From the NCBI GenBank assembly GCA_026182355.1, contig JAPFBL010000008.1, positions 2,762,501 through 2,826,500 of the forward strand: a stretch of DNA of 64,000 bases, read 5' to 3'. The position numbers were made by a program, and so were the translations under genes. Source of the DNA: Hermatobates lingyangjiaoensis. Its lineage: Eukaryota; Arthropoda; Insecta; Hemiptera; Hermatobatidae. The notes under the pieces were generated by a model. The model was not told where the DNA came from, made no database searches, and saw only the letters and a list, made by a program, of their open reading frames with translations. This document shows positions 36,520 through 47,299 of the stretch, piece by piece. Position 1 is the first letter of the stretch, and every line of letters begins with the position of its first letter.

Positions 36520-36810
36520 CTAGGAGTGGAAAGAGTGGCCCATTTATTTGGCACCCTTTTTAGGAAGGGGTCAGCCACATTACAGGATTGATTCTACATT
36601 GGGAGTCCCCAATTTTTTTTAATTCAGTGTTTAGTGTAGAGATCATTAACGGCTCGAGGTGGACAGCTTTACGTCCTCTCTGAGGGACAACGTGATCAGA
36701 TTTTTCTAACTCCCTCGAAAAGAAACGATGGTAGAGTGAAAATCGAACCGGAGTTCCACCAGTCCAGAAATGAGAATGCAATCCACTGGGCTACCCTGGC
36801 CCTAGTGAAA
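36520..36810 (-). repeat. tRNA-derived SINE, copy in block 2
   Basis: Same SINE as 20136-20425, with its tail at 28818-28849. It differs by a few homopolymer indels (for example GGCACCCTTTTTAGG). Confidence 0.85.
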
Positions 36811-38388
36811 ATAGAATCGTAGTTCTAGAACAGTTCACAGCAGTTAGAACTGAATAGTTTTTATTTTTGGTTATATTTCGTAAGTATGGTATGATATGTA
36901 TTTAATTAAAGTGTCTGTAATAGTTTCTGAACTAAATCATTTAAAGAATGAATTTTCCCGTCTTAAAGTATATGTGCATTTCTTTACTTTATTTTATGAT
37001 GAATAAATAAAAATACTTTTAAATGTTGACAGATTTGCAGGATTTAAGGTCATCTGCTTTTATGTGGCTGGATAAAAATGATTTTAAACCATTAAACGTT
37101 TCAAACCACTATTGCATTTGACAAACCTATAGTCCTTGTTATGATAAAGTGCCCCCGTTTGTTTGGATAGTATTGAAACAGTTAAATGAAAAATGTATTT
37201 TGCTATCTGTATGAGGAATTATTACTTAAAAATTGAAAAGCATTAAGGTCTATATAAAAACATTTTTAATTTGTGCTATAACAATTATTATAAGTTCATT
37301 ATAATGAGAGCTACGCTAAAATAAAACAATCAAGTAATCTGATTATGAATGAGTTAAGTAATATGCTCACTTATCGTAAGTTTGAGTGATAACCACTCTA
37401 GTTTTTATGAGACATATTACAAATTAAAGAAAGGCAGAGTAATTATATTTTTATATTTTTTTATGGTTCACTATTACTCGATATCTACTTCTTTTGTCTC
37501 ATATCTGAAAAAAAAACGAAACGGTAAACATGGTTAGAGATGGTAATAAATACCTAGAAATTTGAGGAACATCCTAAAAAAAATATAACCTCTTAACTCG
37601 TAACTTTTCTATTCACTCACACTTTGACTGCAATTAAAAAAAAAAGAAAAAGAAAAAATAATTCTAACTAAAAGATAAAGGAGAAAAGAGTATAACCAAG
37701 TTAAACTCCGTGATAAGATAAGATAAAAATCGAGGAAGTAGACAGAGGTCTAAACAAAGGAAACATCCAACTTTTTAAACGTATTAAATTAAAACAACCA
37801 GAAAGAGTTGAACTGGACAGAAGTTAAAAACACAATGAAGTTATAATATAAAAAACTCTAATTGCTAACTCTGACTGAACATTATATTAAAGATAGACAC
37901 ATGTGAAGATGACAAGATAATTTTTAAAAATTATGAGTTGGTCCAGTTGTACAGATAGTTACGAAGTCGTATTTATCATACTAGGAAATTGTGGGGAAAG
38001 TTTTCACATTTACAAGTTTTATTAACAAAAAAACTGTTTTAAACGATGTTCATAATATTTTTCTTCCTATTTATGTACTGACATTACCTACCTAATTGAG
38101 GTAAGGTAGATAGTCAGAAGGTATATAGTTTAGTCCTGTTTCTACCTTCTAACTATGAGCGAATAAACCTGAAGGAGACTAATGCCTGAAAGCTTGTTTA
38201 ATCATTAAAATTTGTTTTCAGAGAGAATTTTCCAATTTATTCTAAGAAGAACAAGCTCATATTGTAACGGCATATTTCCGTTACTAAAAAACTTATAATG
38301 TTACCTAGAAGAGTCATAGCTTGATGGTTGATAGAGTTTTGTTTTCAACAGTTCCATTAGAGTTATGTTATTTATTTTTGTCATTAAG

Positions 38389-38615
38389 GACGATAAACGA
38401 GGAGGTGCAGGCATCTCTGAACTCCTCAACGCCTGGTGAAATGGACTTTTACAAGGTGGTGTACATATCTCTCATAGGCGCTTTGTTTGTGACAGCCCTC
38501 AGCAGAGGGATTCTTTTCTACATCGCCTGCGTCCAGTGCAGCAAAGCCATACACTCGACTATGTTCAAGAACCTCATCTCCACTCCTCTTTCATTTTTCA
38601 ACAACAACCCTTCTG
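38389..38615 (+). CDS. ABCC transporter exon: first helices of TMD2 (copy 2)
   Basis: Same acceptor, donor and frame as 21989-22215. Two changes are seen in 227 bp: one silent (AGT to AGC) and one Val to Ala in FYIACVQCSK. The frame is intact. Because the length is not a multiple of three and phases clash, both copies cannot be used in one transcript in series. They could only be alternatives, or be two alleles placed side by side by the assembly. Confidence 0.85.
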
Positions 38616-39417
38616 GTAATTAACTCTTCATGTCCACATATTAATAACAGTTCTCCATGTATAATATAATAAGGGAATTGTTTTAGAGTTTTCAATACTG
38701 TAACTAGATGTATAGAAAATTGTTTTTGAACATAGACTAAGAAAAAATTCAGAGTTTCTCCAATTGAAAAGGAAGACTAATAGGGAGTAACTGGTCTGTC
38801 AAGATCCCCAGAGACCTAGCATGGAGGGAGCAGCTGCCTTAAGCGACATTTCATCAGAGGGCAGCAAGACTCTTGATATAATATAAGGAGACTAAAAGAT
38901 ATTTGTAATTGCGTATAAAGTTATTACGAAAATAACTACAGCAACTGCGCTTAGCATATGCCACATTGCTTTTGATAAAATCTTTTAACAACAGTTCCGA
39001 CAAAGTTCTTTCTTTGCCAATGATAGAAGTGTTAACTTTTCAAAAAGTACTGTCCTTAGAAAGAAAAAAATAGGACTTTAGCAAATGGAGGGGATGATAT
39101 GAAAAGAGAAACAATAGCATGGTAGTTTTGAATTTCACATTGCCTTGAAACAGCTTTAACGGATAAATCAACCAAAAATTAAAGATATTCATTAAATTGA
39201 AAAACTACGTAAAACTATAACCATTTGAAAACATGTTATCTAAGTATACTGTAGGTTGTATTCGATCAGTTTCGGTTCGTGTATGCCTTCGAAACAATAT
39301 ATGTGTTATTCATTTGTAAGAACCCCGAGGAACAACCTCTTAAATTTTCGGAGCTAACATTTCTTCAAAACTTTGATATCAGTTGTTCTTAAAAATGGAC
39401 AACGTGAACAAACAAAA

Positions 39418-41084
39418 TCTGGAGTGGCCTGCACTCAACTTTACTATAAGTAAACTTAATATCAATGTTCTTGGGTATATAATATAGAATGTCTCATTTA
39501 AGTATAATGTAAACATTTAAATGGAAAAGGTTTATTAGTCTTTCATTTCTGAGGTAGTACAGATAGTGATTGATCGACTTATCAATATATAAGCTTATTT
39601 TTGTACATCACACAGCTGATGCGAATAATCTCATTAGTATAACTACAGCAGTAATAACATTTTTGAAAAGCCAAAGTGAAATTTATTAATACGAAATAAT
39701 CTCCTACAAGAGAACATGTCATTTGTTCAAATAGCTAGTGGATATCTTATATCGTTTACTTGACCTCCTTCTACATTGAATATTTAGTCAAATTTTCAAA
39801 TGTAAATCAGGAAAATACTCTTATTTTCTCTGAAAAACATCATAAACATCCAAGAAAAAATGTGTTTTAAGATAATTTATAATTAAGGATATACAATAAT
39901 TACATTTATTAATCTTCAAACCAAAGATTTCAATTTTAATGGTTTTTTACATTTTTGGTCTTTTATAGAATTATTATACTGGGAATTTTATGGCTTCTTA
40001 GTATTTATTAAAATCATTTTCCTTCCCATTTGTCGAAAATCACATGCACCAATTTTCTCTGAGTGAGTATTATCTTTTTTCCTGCCTCTTGTACTCTGTT
40101 ATAAGCTTGCTATGAATGTATATTGAGAAAAAATATATTAGTAATTAGCCAGTTTACATACTCAACTCAAAGTCGAAGCTAGCTATTCAATATATTTTAA
40201 ATCTTTTATGATTGGGAGCTTCTAATTTTTGAAAATAATAAATACGAACTATTAGATTAGAATAGTCAAATTTTATCTCAGTGGTTTTGCTCAAAAAATT
40301 TGTAAGTCAATGTAAAAAATTGTGAAAAATATCAAAAATTCGACAAGTATAGCAGGTGTCCCTTAGTCCAGGATAAACAAACAGTTTTTTTAGATTTATT
40401 GCTCTTTGCCGTTATTGAAATTACATGAATTTTGTTTGTAAATTGCTTATTTTTTTGTTCTATTTTTGTTGAAATTGTCTAATTTTTTAATAGGCTGTTT
40501 AACATCAAAAAAAAAAAAACATTTTCTGGAAACAGAATTCGTACTTTAAACGCCTCTCTGGTGAATTTATTTCAAAACAAAAATTTCAAAACAAATTTCA
40601 ATTAGTATTTCAAAACAAAATATCTCATCTCATTTTCCATATAATGGTCTATTTTTAGGTATAGTTTCATTTTGATCCGTCAATTGGTATGGTTTGTATC
40701 GCTCTCACAAGCTTTGAGATTGGATTATAAGTCAAAATGTTTACATTTTACTAAAAAAAAATTTTTTCCGTTGTTTTAAAATTCTGAATATATTTTTTGT
40801 CTGTTTCATTTGTAACCTCAAAGTTAATGCCAAAATTTCAAAACTCTAGGGTTATCAGTTTAGGAGGAAAAAATTTTTTTTAAAAAACAGTTTTTGGCCT
40901 AAAAAAGTGACTTTCCCATCATGCATAATTCTTCCCGAACAATAGGGATCTTCTGCACTATGAGGCCCATTTTTGTGTAAAATATCAACTTGATCCATCA
41001 AAGATTCTGGACCATAGCGTGGTAACAAGCAATGCTAACACACTCACCCACCCACCCACACACACACAGACATCATCGAGAAAA
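39418..41084 (+). repeat. T-family repeat lacking its right palindrome (block copy 2)
   Basis: Counterpart of 23028-24686, with the left end TCTGGAGTGGCCTGCACTC intact. Confidence 0.78.
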
Positions 41085-41465
41085 TCTGGAGTGGCCTACA
41101 CTCAACTTTACTATAAGTAAACTTAATATCAAACTTCTTGGGTATCATTTAGGCATAATATAAATGCGTAAATGGAAAAGGTTTATTGGTTTTTCATTCC
41201 TGCAGCTAGTACTGATAATGACTTATCCACTTATCAATATCACGCTTATTTTTATACATCACAATAACTACCGCTGTAATAACATTTTTGAAAAGCGAAA
41301 GTGAAGATTTCTTGTTACAAAAGAATCTCTTACAGGAGAACGTGACGTCTGTTTCAATAGCTATTGGATCATTTACATAATTTATCTGATCTTCTTCTAC
41401 ATTGAAGATTTAAGACAAAGTTTCCCATTTAAAACATAAAAATATTCCTATTTTCCAAATCAATG
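41085..41465 (+). repeat. T-family repeat, left-end fragment (block copy 2)
   Basis: Counterpart of 24687-25060, joined head to tail to the preceding copy. Confidence 0.75.
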
Positions 41466-42209
41466 TGTAGTGTGTAGTCTGACTTTGATTGGGAACACTG
41501 TTCTACTATCTGGCAACACTGTTTTTACTATTTTTTTAAGATAGATTGTATTACTGTTCGTTGAGAGACCATGTGAATTATTACAGACGATACTTGTGTT
41601 TTGTGAAGATGTTGAGTTACAATTATTATTGAAGATTATAATTGGCGTTCTATAGAAAGAGAGGCGTTGAATTTTATTAATGTGATACCAGATTACATGT
41701 CAGAAGTGGGATTACCATTTTTACTAAGCCCCAAAGCGTTCCGATATCATTGTCCCGATTAGAGTTTGTTCTAATTGAAGTTTTTGTTTAGAGCTCAATT
41801 GTGTTGAGGATGTAATACCGTGAGTACCTTGTTTTGTTTTACGTATTGAGAAGTTAAGCTCCAACTTCTAGTAGGAAACATTTAGGGTGACGTCTTATGT
41901 TATTTTATATTTAGTTGTGCTTTTAAATTACGTAGGCCGGTCTGTGGATAGTAGGCCCTGAGACAACTGACGAAGTTAATCGCCATATTTAATGATATAG
42001 TTTGTTGTAGTTTGATGATAATTTTTAAGTTGGGTAGCGAATTGATAATTCACGTTGTTGTATGTTCTGTAGAAGTGATCGTCTGCTTACAGTGTTTATT
42101 GGGTTAGATAAAGAACGTAGTTTTAGTGAAAAATGGTCCCAAGGATGTTAATTCGGATTTGGAATCAGATGAGGGTGAAGATGTCAGGAATGGAAAGAGG
42201 AATAGTTCT
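41466..42209 (+). pseudogene. 5' leader and start of gag of the second Ty3/gypsy element (block copy 2)
   Basis: Matches 25061-25815 with small indels. One lost base after the gag ATG (near 42136) shifts the frame. The match ends at 42209 within gag, and the downstream gag-pol present after copy 1 is absent here. Confidence 0.8.
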
Positions 42210-42660
42210 TAACAACATTGATTTTTCATTGGTAATAAATTTAGCTCCTGTCGAATCAATATGATGATTTTCATTTTGTATATGCAAGAATAAGGCACTA
42301 CTTTTTTCCTGTCTACTTACGTTATATTGGTGTTGTTTTACACGTGTTTTTAATGATTTACCAGTTTGACCAATATAAATTTTATGGCAATTTTTGCACG
42401 GTATTTTATAAATACCAGCGGACTCCAATTAGCTGGGAGAGTTTTTTATTAACATGTTACCCACATTATTACGATTAGAAAACACTATATTAAAATCAAG
42501 TTGTTTGGCTAATCTTGGAAGGGGGTCCAATGATTCGTGGTATGGCAATACTATAGAATTTGATAATAAAGGGGCTCTGCTGAAGTATTAGAGAAAGTTT
42601 TTTTCTATTGATTGGACAGGAGCTAAATTTATTACCTATCAAAAATAAATGTTGTTAAGA
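42210..42660 (-). mobile_element. Penelope-like element fragment with GIY-YIG endonuclease
   Basis: On the - strand 42165-42428 reads SAGIYKIPCKNCHKIYIGQTG..KTRVKQHQ, the GIY-YIG endonuclease domain at the C-terminus of Penelope-like elements (GIY and YIG both visible). Upstream on the same strand IVLPYHESLDPLPRLAKQ and FSNRNNVGNMLIKN match the linker between RT and endonuclease of that family ('lpYv...s..l.....'). A stop lies between the two pieces and the RT itself is not present. The C-terminus is cut at the end of the 13.8-kb block. Confidence 0.85.
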
Positions 42661-42956
42661 AATATTATTGAATCGTCTCTAATTAAATTTAATAGATCTA
42701 ATATTATAAACATTAGTAATGGTCTCTTCAAACTTGATACTTTCGTCACGAGGGTAATAGCCTCTTCAAAGAGGGTTGACAGCTAGCGGATAGTTTTTTA
42801 CTTTTTCTTACTGTACTCCTTTGTTTCCCCAAACATCCCTTTCTGGACATTAGTCCTTTTCCTGCACTTTCACCCTTTTAAAATACCACTCTTCCCTCCC
42901 ACTCTTCTCAACTCCTCACCAGATGTTTTCTGCATCTAGTGTTCAGTTGGGTTTTT
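42661..42956. other. Remnant next to Penelope-like fragment, nothing certain
   Basis: Pyrimidine-rich sequence with no coding similarity. It possibly belongs to the untranslated part of the Penelope-like element. Confidence 0.4.
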
Positions 42957-42999
42957 GACTCTGACGAAGACCGCTTGTTACGGTTGAAAGATCTTAGTC
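42957..42999 (+). ncRNA. Hammerhead-ribozyme-like motif
   Basis: Order of parts: GACT (stem I), CTGACGA (42961-42967, core CUGANGA), stem II ACCG/CGGT with a 7-base loop and one bulge, GAA, then AGATCT (a loopless, palindromic stem III), T as cleavage base, then AGTC closing stem I. Very short stem III is known from Penelope-like-element hammerheads. The GIY-YIG fragment beside it lies on the opposite strand. This is a structural inference only. Confidence 0.5.
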
Positions 43000-43033
43000 T
43001 TGTTTTCCCATTTCTTATTGTGGTTTGATCATT

Positions 43034-43050
43034 TATATATATATATATAT
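43034..43050. repeat. (TA)n microsatellite
   Basis: Uninterrupted TA dinucleotide run after the hammerhead-like motif. Confidence 0.9.
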
Positions 43051-44077
43051 TCATAAAGGTTGGGAGCAGTCCTTGAATGCATACGTCCTTGAGAAAACCT
43101 ATAATATAATGAACTGAAGGAAAACTTTAGGAATCGGCTTGTTTGGAAACCTCGTAAAGCCAAAAATAAAGAAAGAAAGCAAATTAAACGAAGTGGTAGT
43201 CAACCACATCATGACAATCCAGGTGAAGAAACGCATAGGGCCCTTTCTAGGGAAAAGAAAATGAACACAACCTGATACTAACAACATGATCCCCAAACCG
43301 TACATTGTAACCTTTGTATTTGTTACAATGCATACTGGTTATCTCAATTCTTTTTATTTTATATATTGTTGGGTTAATTTGTTTTAACGGTTAATTATGT
43401 GCTAATTAATGTTATATCTAATCAAATTTAATTCCTGAAGATGATGAACTGTGAGCACCGAAACTTATCAAACAATGTATTAAATCATAAGAAGTATGGC
43501 GAATTAATTTATGAGTTAAGAAACCGTGAATGGCAAAAATGCTTTTGAAAATTGGAAAAGTTCTCCATACAACTTAACAAGGTAAAATCGGACATATACT
43601 TTTTAAATATGTCCCTTGCTTGTCTCCCTCACTCTTCCTTCTTTCTCGCTCTCTCTCTTCTTTCTTTTTATTCGATTTATATATATCTCACCCTATACAT
43701 CACTCTTTTAAAGCGTATTATCCACTCACCCTGCCTACCCCTGTGTGTTTTGCTGTAAGTAATTACTAGTACAAGAGAAATGATTGATAAAAATTTTATT
43801 TTTGTTACCATAAATTCATTAATTAATTTATATAATGAACTTAATTTTAGTTATTAGCTCTGTAAACTTTATGGCTGAGTTGTTGCTTCGACTGTCACAG
43901 AGCAATGTCTGGGATTTTATAACTGCCAAATAAATACACGACCCTTATATGTAGTGAAAAGTGTAACTCACAATGGCACACTTTTATTAATATAGGTTGT
44001 ATTATTTCCGTTAATCGATAATATCAGAGAAATAATTTAAGTAATTAGTTATTAAATAAAGCTCTGTTTTTGTTCAG
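43051..44077. other. Intron, no gene recognised
   Basis: Contains a weak hammerhead-like core (CTGAAGA 43435-43441 and GAAA 43460-43463) and a C/T-rich stretch near 43620-43670. Open frames here are hydrophobic by composition and match nothing. The ABCC exons expected between 38615 and 44078 are not found. Confidence 0.5.
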
Positions 44078-44201
44078 GATGTACACACCTCGAGTCTTTA
44101 CACGTACCTGGCTCTACAGCAGGGCTACTCCTATTGCTTGGACATCATGGGGCTTGTCTACCTCAGCTGTATCATCCTCAGCTTCGCCCTCGTCAACTCG
44201 G
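44078..44201 (+). CDS. ABCC transporter exon: middle of TMD2
   Basis: Acceptor TTGTTCAG ends at 44077, donor GTACTC starts at 44202; 124 bp, phase 0 in, one base out. It reads DVHTSSLYTYLALQQGYSYCLDIMGLVYLSCIILSFALVNS, equivalent to 'D.hs.a.f..l...rwl.vrlD.i......' of ABCC TMD2, including a membrane helix. It joins in frame to 46423 (G + GT gives Gly). The preceding ~105 residues of the family (from 'rilnRFs.D' to 'tIra....f') are missing from the window. Confidence 0.88.
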
Positions 44202-45885
44202 GTACTCCACAATCAATTGTATTACCAAATAAATAAAGGTTAGCTTCTCTGATTCAACGTACGGCCTTTGATGATTAAAAAGGTAAATGCTAACAATCAG
44301 ATTTTGACCAACTAAACCATTTTTACGAAACAAACAGGCAATGTTATTGTATTTTTAAAATTCTATATTAAGTTAGGATTTCTTTTTTAATTTCTACACT
44401 ACTGGATCCTTAATCAAAATCTATATCACATCATACAATATTGTTGTCTTTGAGACAGTGCAGAGAATTTTCATCTTATTACTTCCATTTACTCACTGTG
44501 TAAAATATGAAGGTAAGAAAATATTGTGCTGGGTCAAGATTTTGGTATCGAGTTTTCAATAGGAACGCACTATTTGAGTTCATCCCTCTGATTCCAATAT
44601 AACAAGCTTCGTAAATTCGTCTCTTGTGTACTAGTCTAAGTTTTATCAGCATACCACAAAAGCAAGTTCTGCTAGACGAACACAAACAAAAAAAATCGTT
44701 GATTTTTCTCGAAAGCAGGTAATGAGTTTGATAAAGAAGAAAAATTGTTGGTCTACTGAATAGAATATTCTAAATCCACCGGTTTTTGAATAAATGGTGA
44801 TCGTATTGGTTCTCATTGGGCCTAATAGGCAATATCAATTGAGAACAAAGAAGGTGGTATCCAAACAACAAACACATTGAGAGAGTCTAAAAGTTATCAC
44901 AATCATTGGATAATCCTTTAGGTAATTTTGCATAATCTGTTTAGTGTAAAAAATTTTTTTTTTAACTAGTTAGTTTAAATCTGGTAGTATATTATTGTAT
45001 TTTTCAAAGATACATGGAAATGTTACATTATACAAAACTCCCCTTCATTTAATGAGAATATTAGAAACTGGTTGAGATTCTGAAGATAGTTTGAAATGAG
45101 TGACGATACGAGAGATCATTGCAATGATCCTGGCAAATTGTTTTGCCCAGGGAGAAGGGCTTGTCAGCAGAGCAGCTAATAAAGAGCTACCCCTCAGCTA
45201 AGAAGGCATTTAAAACAGCTGCAATCTCGTTCTGGACAGGATTTATCACTTATATATACTTTAGAGACCTCATGATACTGAATAATCAAACACAATGTTG
45301 GGGGCAAAGGCCTTTGTTTTAATGGAGAGGTCAATGAATTTACACAAGCAATGCTGGACTCCTAGGAGAGCTAGACTATCAGCCAAAAACACTTCAGAGT
45401 GCATCAGCAGCTAGAATTGTTTATCACATTACTTCTATGTTAGTATTAAAACTTTAAGAGTTACGAAAAATATATATGCAGAAATTTTGTATGGTTGAAT
45501 CTGCCTTACCTGACGATATACTTATACTTAGCATCTGAAAGGAATGCAAGACTACATGAGTAGAACTAATACGCAGATGATTCAGGAAAGGGTGAACAAG
45601 TTTTGAGTGAAATTTTGTCATGATAAGAAAGTTTGTAATACTCCTTCATTTTTACAGGATCATGTAGGATGAAGGATGATTAAAATTAGTAGTGAAGAGT
45701 TTCAACAGACCACTAACCTTAAGAGAGATCAAGAGTAGGATCTTACTAAGAAACAGTCAGTATCTACTGGATTATTCAATGCTTCAAATGACTGACAAGT
45801 GGTGTCTATATTTTTTTCTGAACTCCACAAGTCGACTGAATGTAACCAAAGTAATGAAATGAACTGATCAATACATGAAGAGCCA
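44202..45885. other. ABCC intron, nothing recognised
   Basis: AT-rich, no coding similarity or known repeat. Confidence 0.55.
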
Positions 45886-46150
45886 GGGTAGCCCAGTGGA
45901 TTATATGCTCGCCTCTGTAATGGTAGATCTACCAATGCTCATGCGTTGATTCAGCAGTGGTTCAATACCCACTTTGACCCTTGATTTATTCTCGCAGGAG
46001 GTGACAAAAACTGGGCACGTCATATCTCTGAGAGGATATTATCCATTTGTCTCAAGCCTGTACGATGTCACGTACTCTTTAAAAATCCCTACTCTCAATA
46101 CTTTAAGTTAGGCAAAATTTAGGGCTCCCCAATGTAGAATCATTAGGGAA
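45886..46150 (+). repeat. tRNA-derived SINE
   Basis: A box TAGCCCAGTGG (45889-45899), B box GGTTCAATACC (45959-45969), then the family body with GGGCACGTCATATCTCTGAG, CTGTACGATGTCACGTACTC and the end CCCCAATGTAGAATC. Confidence 0.85.
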
Positions 46151-46422
46151 ATGCAATATTACCTTGAATAATCAGTGTCAGAGGTGTAGCTTCTAGCGGA
46201 AAATCAATCGATCGCTTTCTAACCAACTATTAAGTCCACTCATGAAACCGTCAATATAAATGGAAGTCAACTAAAGCGAAGAGTTAGAGCTGTCTCTGTC
46301 GCAGGCTCTGTCTAAAGTACATTGAACAATTTGAAAAGTACGCCGACAAATGCGTTTTCCCCAGTGTAAAGTCGATCCTATCCATTGAACGCAAGACATT
46401 AAGGGATTGGTGTTGTTTTTAG
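46151..46422. other. ABCC intron, nothing recognised
   Basis: Short intron remainder, ending in the acceptor TTTTTAG before 46423. Confidence 0.5.
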
Positions 46423-46584
46423 GTGCGTACGGTGCAGACGTGGGTCTTGCCATCACTCAGACAATTGCCTTGACGTCCATGCTGCAATGGGGAATGCGTC
46501 AGTCCTCGGAAATCGCCAACTTGATGACTTCAGCAGAACGTCTTCTGGCTTACACCAAGATGCCACACGAAGAGCAAAACCGTG
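46423..46584 (+). CDS. ABCC transporter exon: end of TMD2 and coupling to NBD2
   Basis: Acceptor TTTTTAG at 46416-46422, donor GTAACT at 46585; two bases complete the Gly begun at 44201. It reads AYGADVGLAITQTIALTSMLQWGMRQSSEIANLMTSAERLLAYTKMPHEEQNR, matching the ABCC block 'aG.vGLalsya..l....qw.vRqs.e.en.m.sveR...Yt'. The last base joins AT of 48182 to make Asp. Confidence 0.95.
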
Positions 46585-46752
46585 GTAACTTTATCTACTA
46601 TTTATAATTTTATATTTACGGTATCAGACTATATAATCATATTTTGTTCGATCACTTGCCATGAGGTACCATAATTTGGAACTCCCGCAGTTAATAACAG
46701 TTAAATGTGAAAAAAAAGGATTGTTTGATTTAATTGCAACTTGATAGTTGAG
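46585..46752. other. ABCC intron start
   Basis: AT-rich, nothing recognised. Confidence 0.5.
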
Positions 46753-46830
46753 CATCTAATAGATCATCAAAGTTAAGCAACATTGAGCGTGTCAGCATTT
46801 GAATGATACCAAATGCTGTTGCTTTCTGGA
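46753..46830 (+). other. 5S rRNA-derived sequence (SINE3-like or pseudogene)
   Basis: AAGTTAAGCAACATTGAGCG followed by TG.TCAGCATTTGAATG.ATACC resembles the central part of 5S rRNA (internal promoter A-box and C-box region, 'AAG.TAAGCA...GGGC..GGT.AGTA.TTGGATGGG.GACC'). The 5' third and 3' end of 5S rRNA are not recognisable, so it is not a functional 5S gene. Confidence 0.5.
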
Positions 46831-47299
46831 TAATGTGACTCACCTACGGTAAATGCGTACCGAATCATGAATGAGCAGCACTGTCGTCTCTTGATTAGCA
46901 CAACAGACGTAAAAACTACTATATATTGTTTGGGATATTGCTTAGTAGCATATGCAAAGAGTTTTCAAATAAATTCGAATTGTACTATCAAACTTATTTA
47001 CTTTGAGTTGTTTACAATCAAATCTTAAAAATCTACCTTTGAAGTTAAATTTGAATTCCTCATTTTTTTCTTTTTTTTTTTTTGCTATGATGTTGATTAC
47101 ATATATGAAATCGGTTGGAAGAATAAATAATAAGACTCACAATGCTAGAGTATTTTTTAAAAACTATCTATACATGAAGAAAAGTTGTTATAATATTTTC
47201 ACACTGGTATAATTTTTTTCAACTTCCACAAAACCGCTTATTTAATTAGGTCGCCAATTTCTACTGATATATCAGTTTTAGGACAACTTTAGAATCCAT
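46831..47299. other. ABCC intron, nothing recognised
   Basis: AT-rich with a poly-T run near 47066-47080. Confidence 0.5.

Larger units (their letters stand above)
28405..42209 (+). repeat. 13.8-kb duplicated block, copy 2
   Basis: Counterpart of 12018-25815 in the same order and orientation. It begins in the microhomology CGAAAACATTTT after the truncated RT of the second Ty3 element. It ends at GGAATAGTTCT inside gag, where a Penelope-like fragment takes over. Retroelement regions are nearly identical to copy 1. Confidence 0.93.

Noticed and set aside
12018..42209. Two independent errantivirus insertions
   Set aside because: Same site, same CTAG duplication and same LTR-specific differences show one insertion later duplicated with its flanks.
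43099..43305. 68-codon hydrophobic - strand frame as a membrane protein
   Set aside because: T-rich composition gives hydrophobic residues by chance; no similarity.
46753..46830. Functional 5S rRNA gene
   Set aside because: Only the middle of the molecule is recognisable and it carries deletions within the promoter region.
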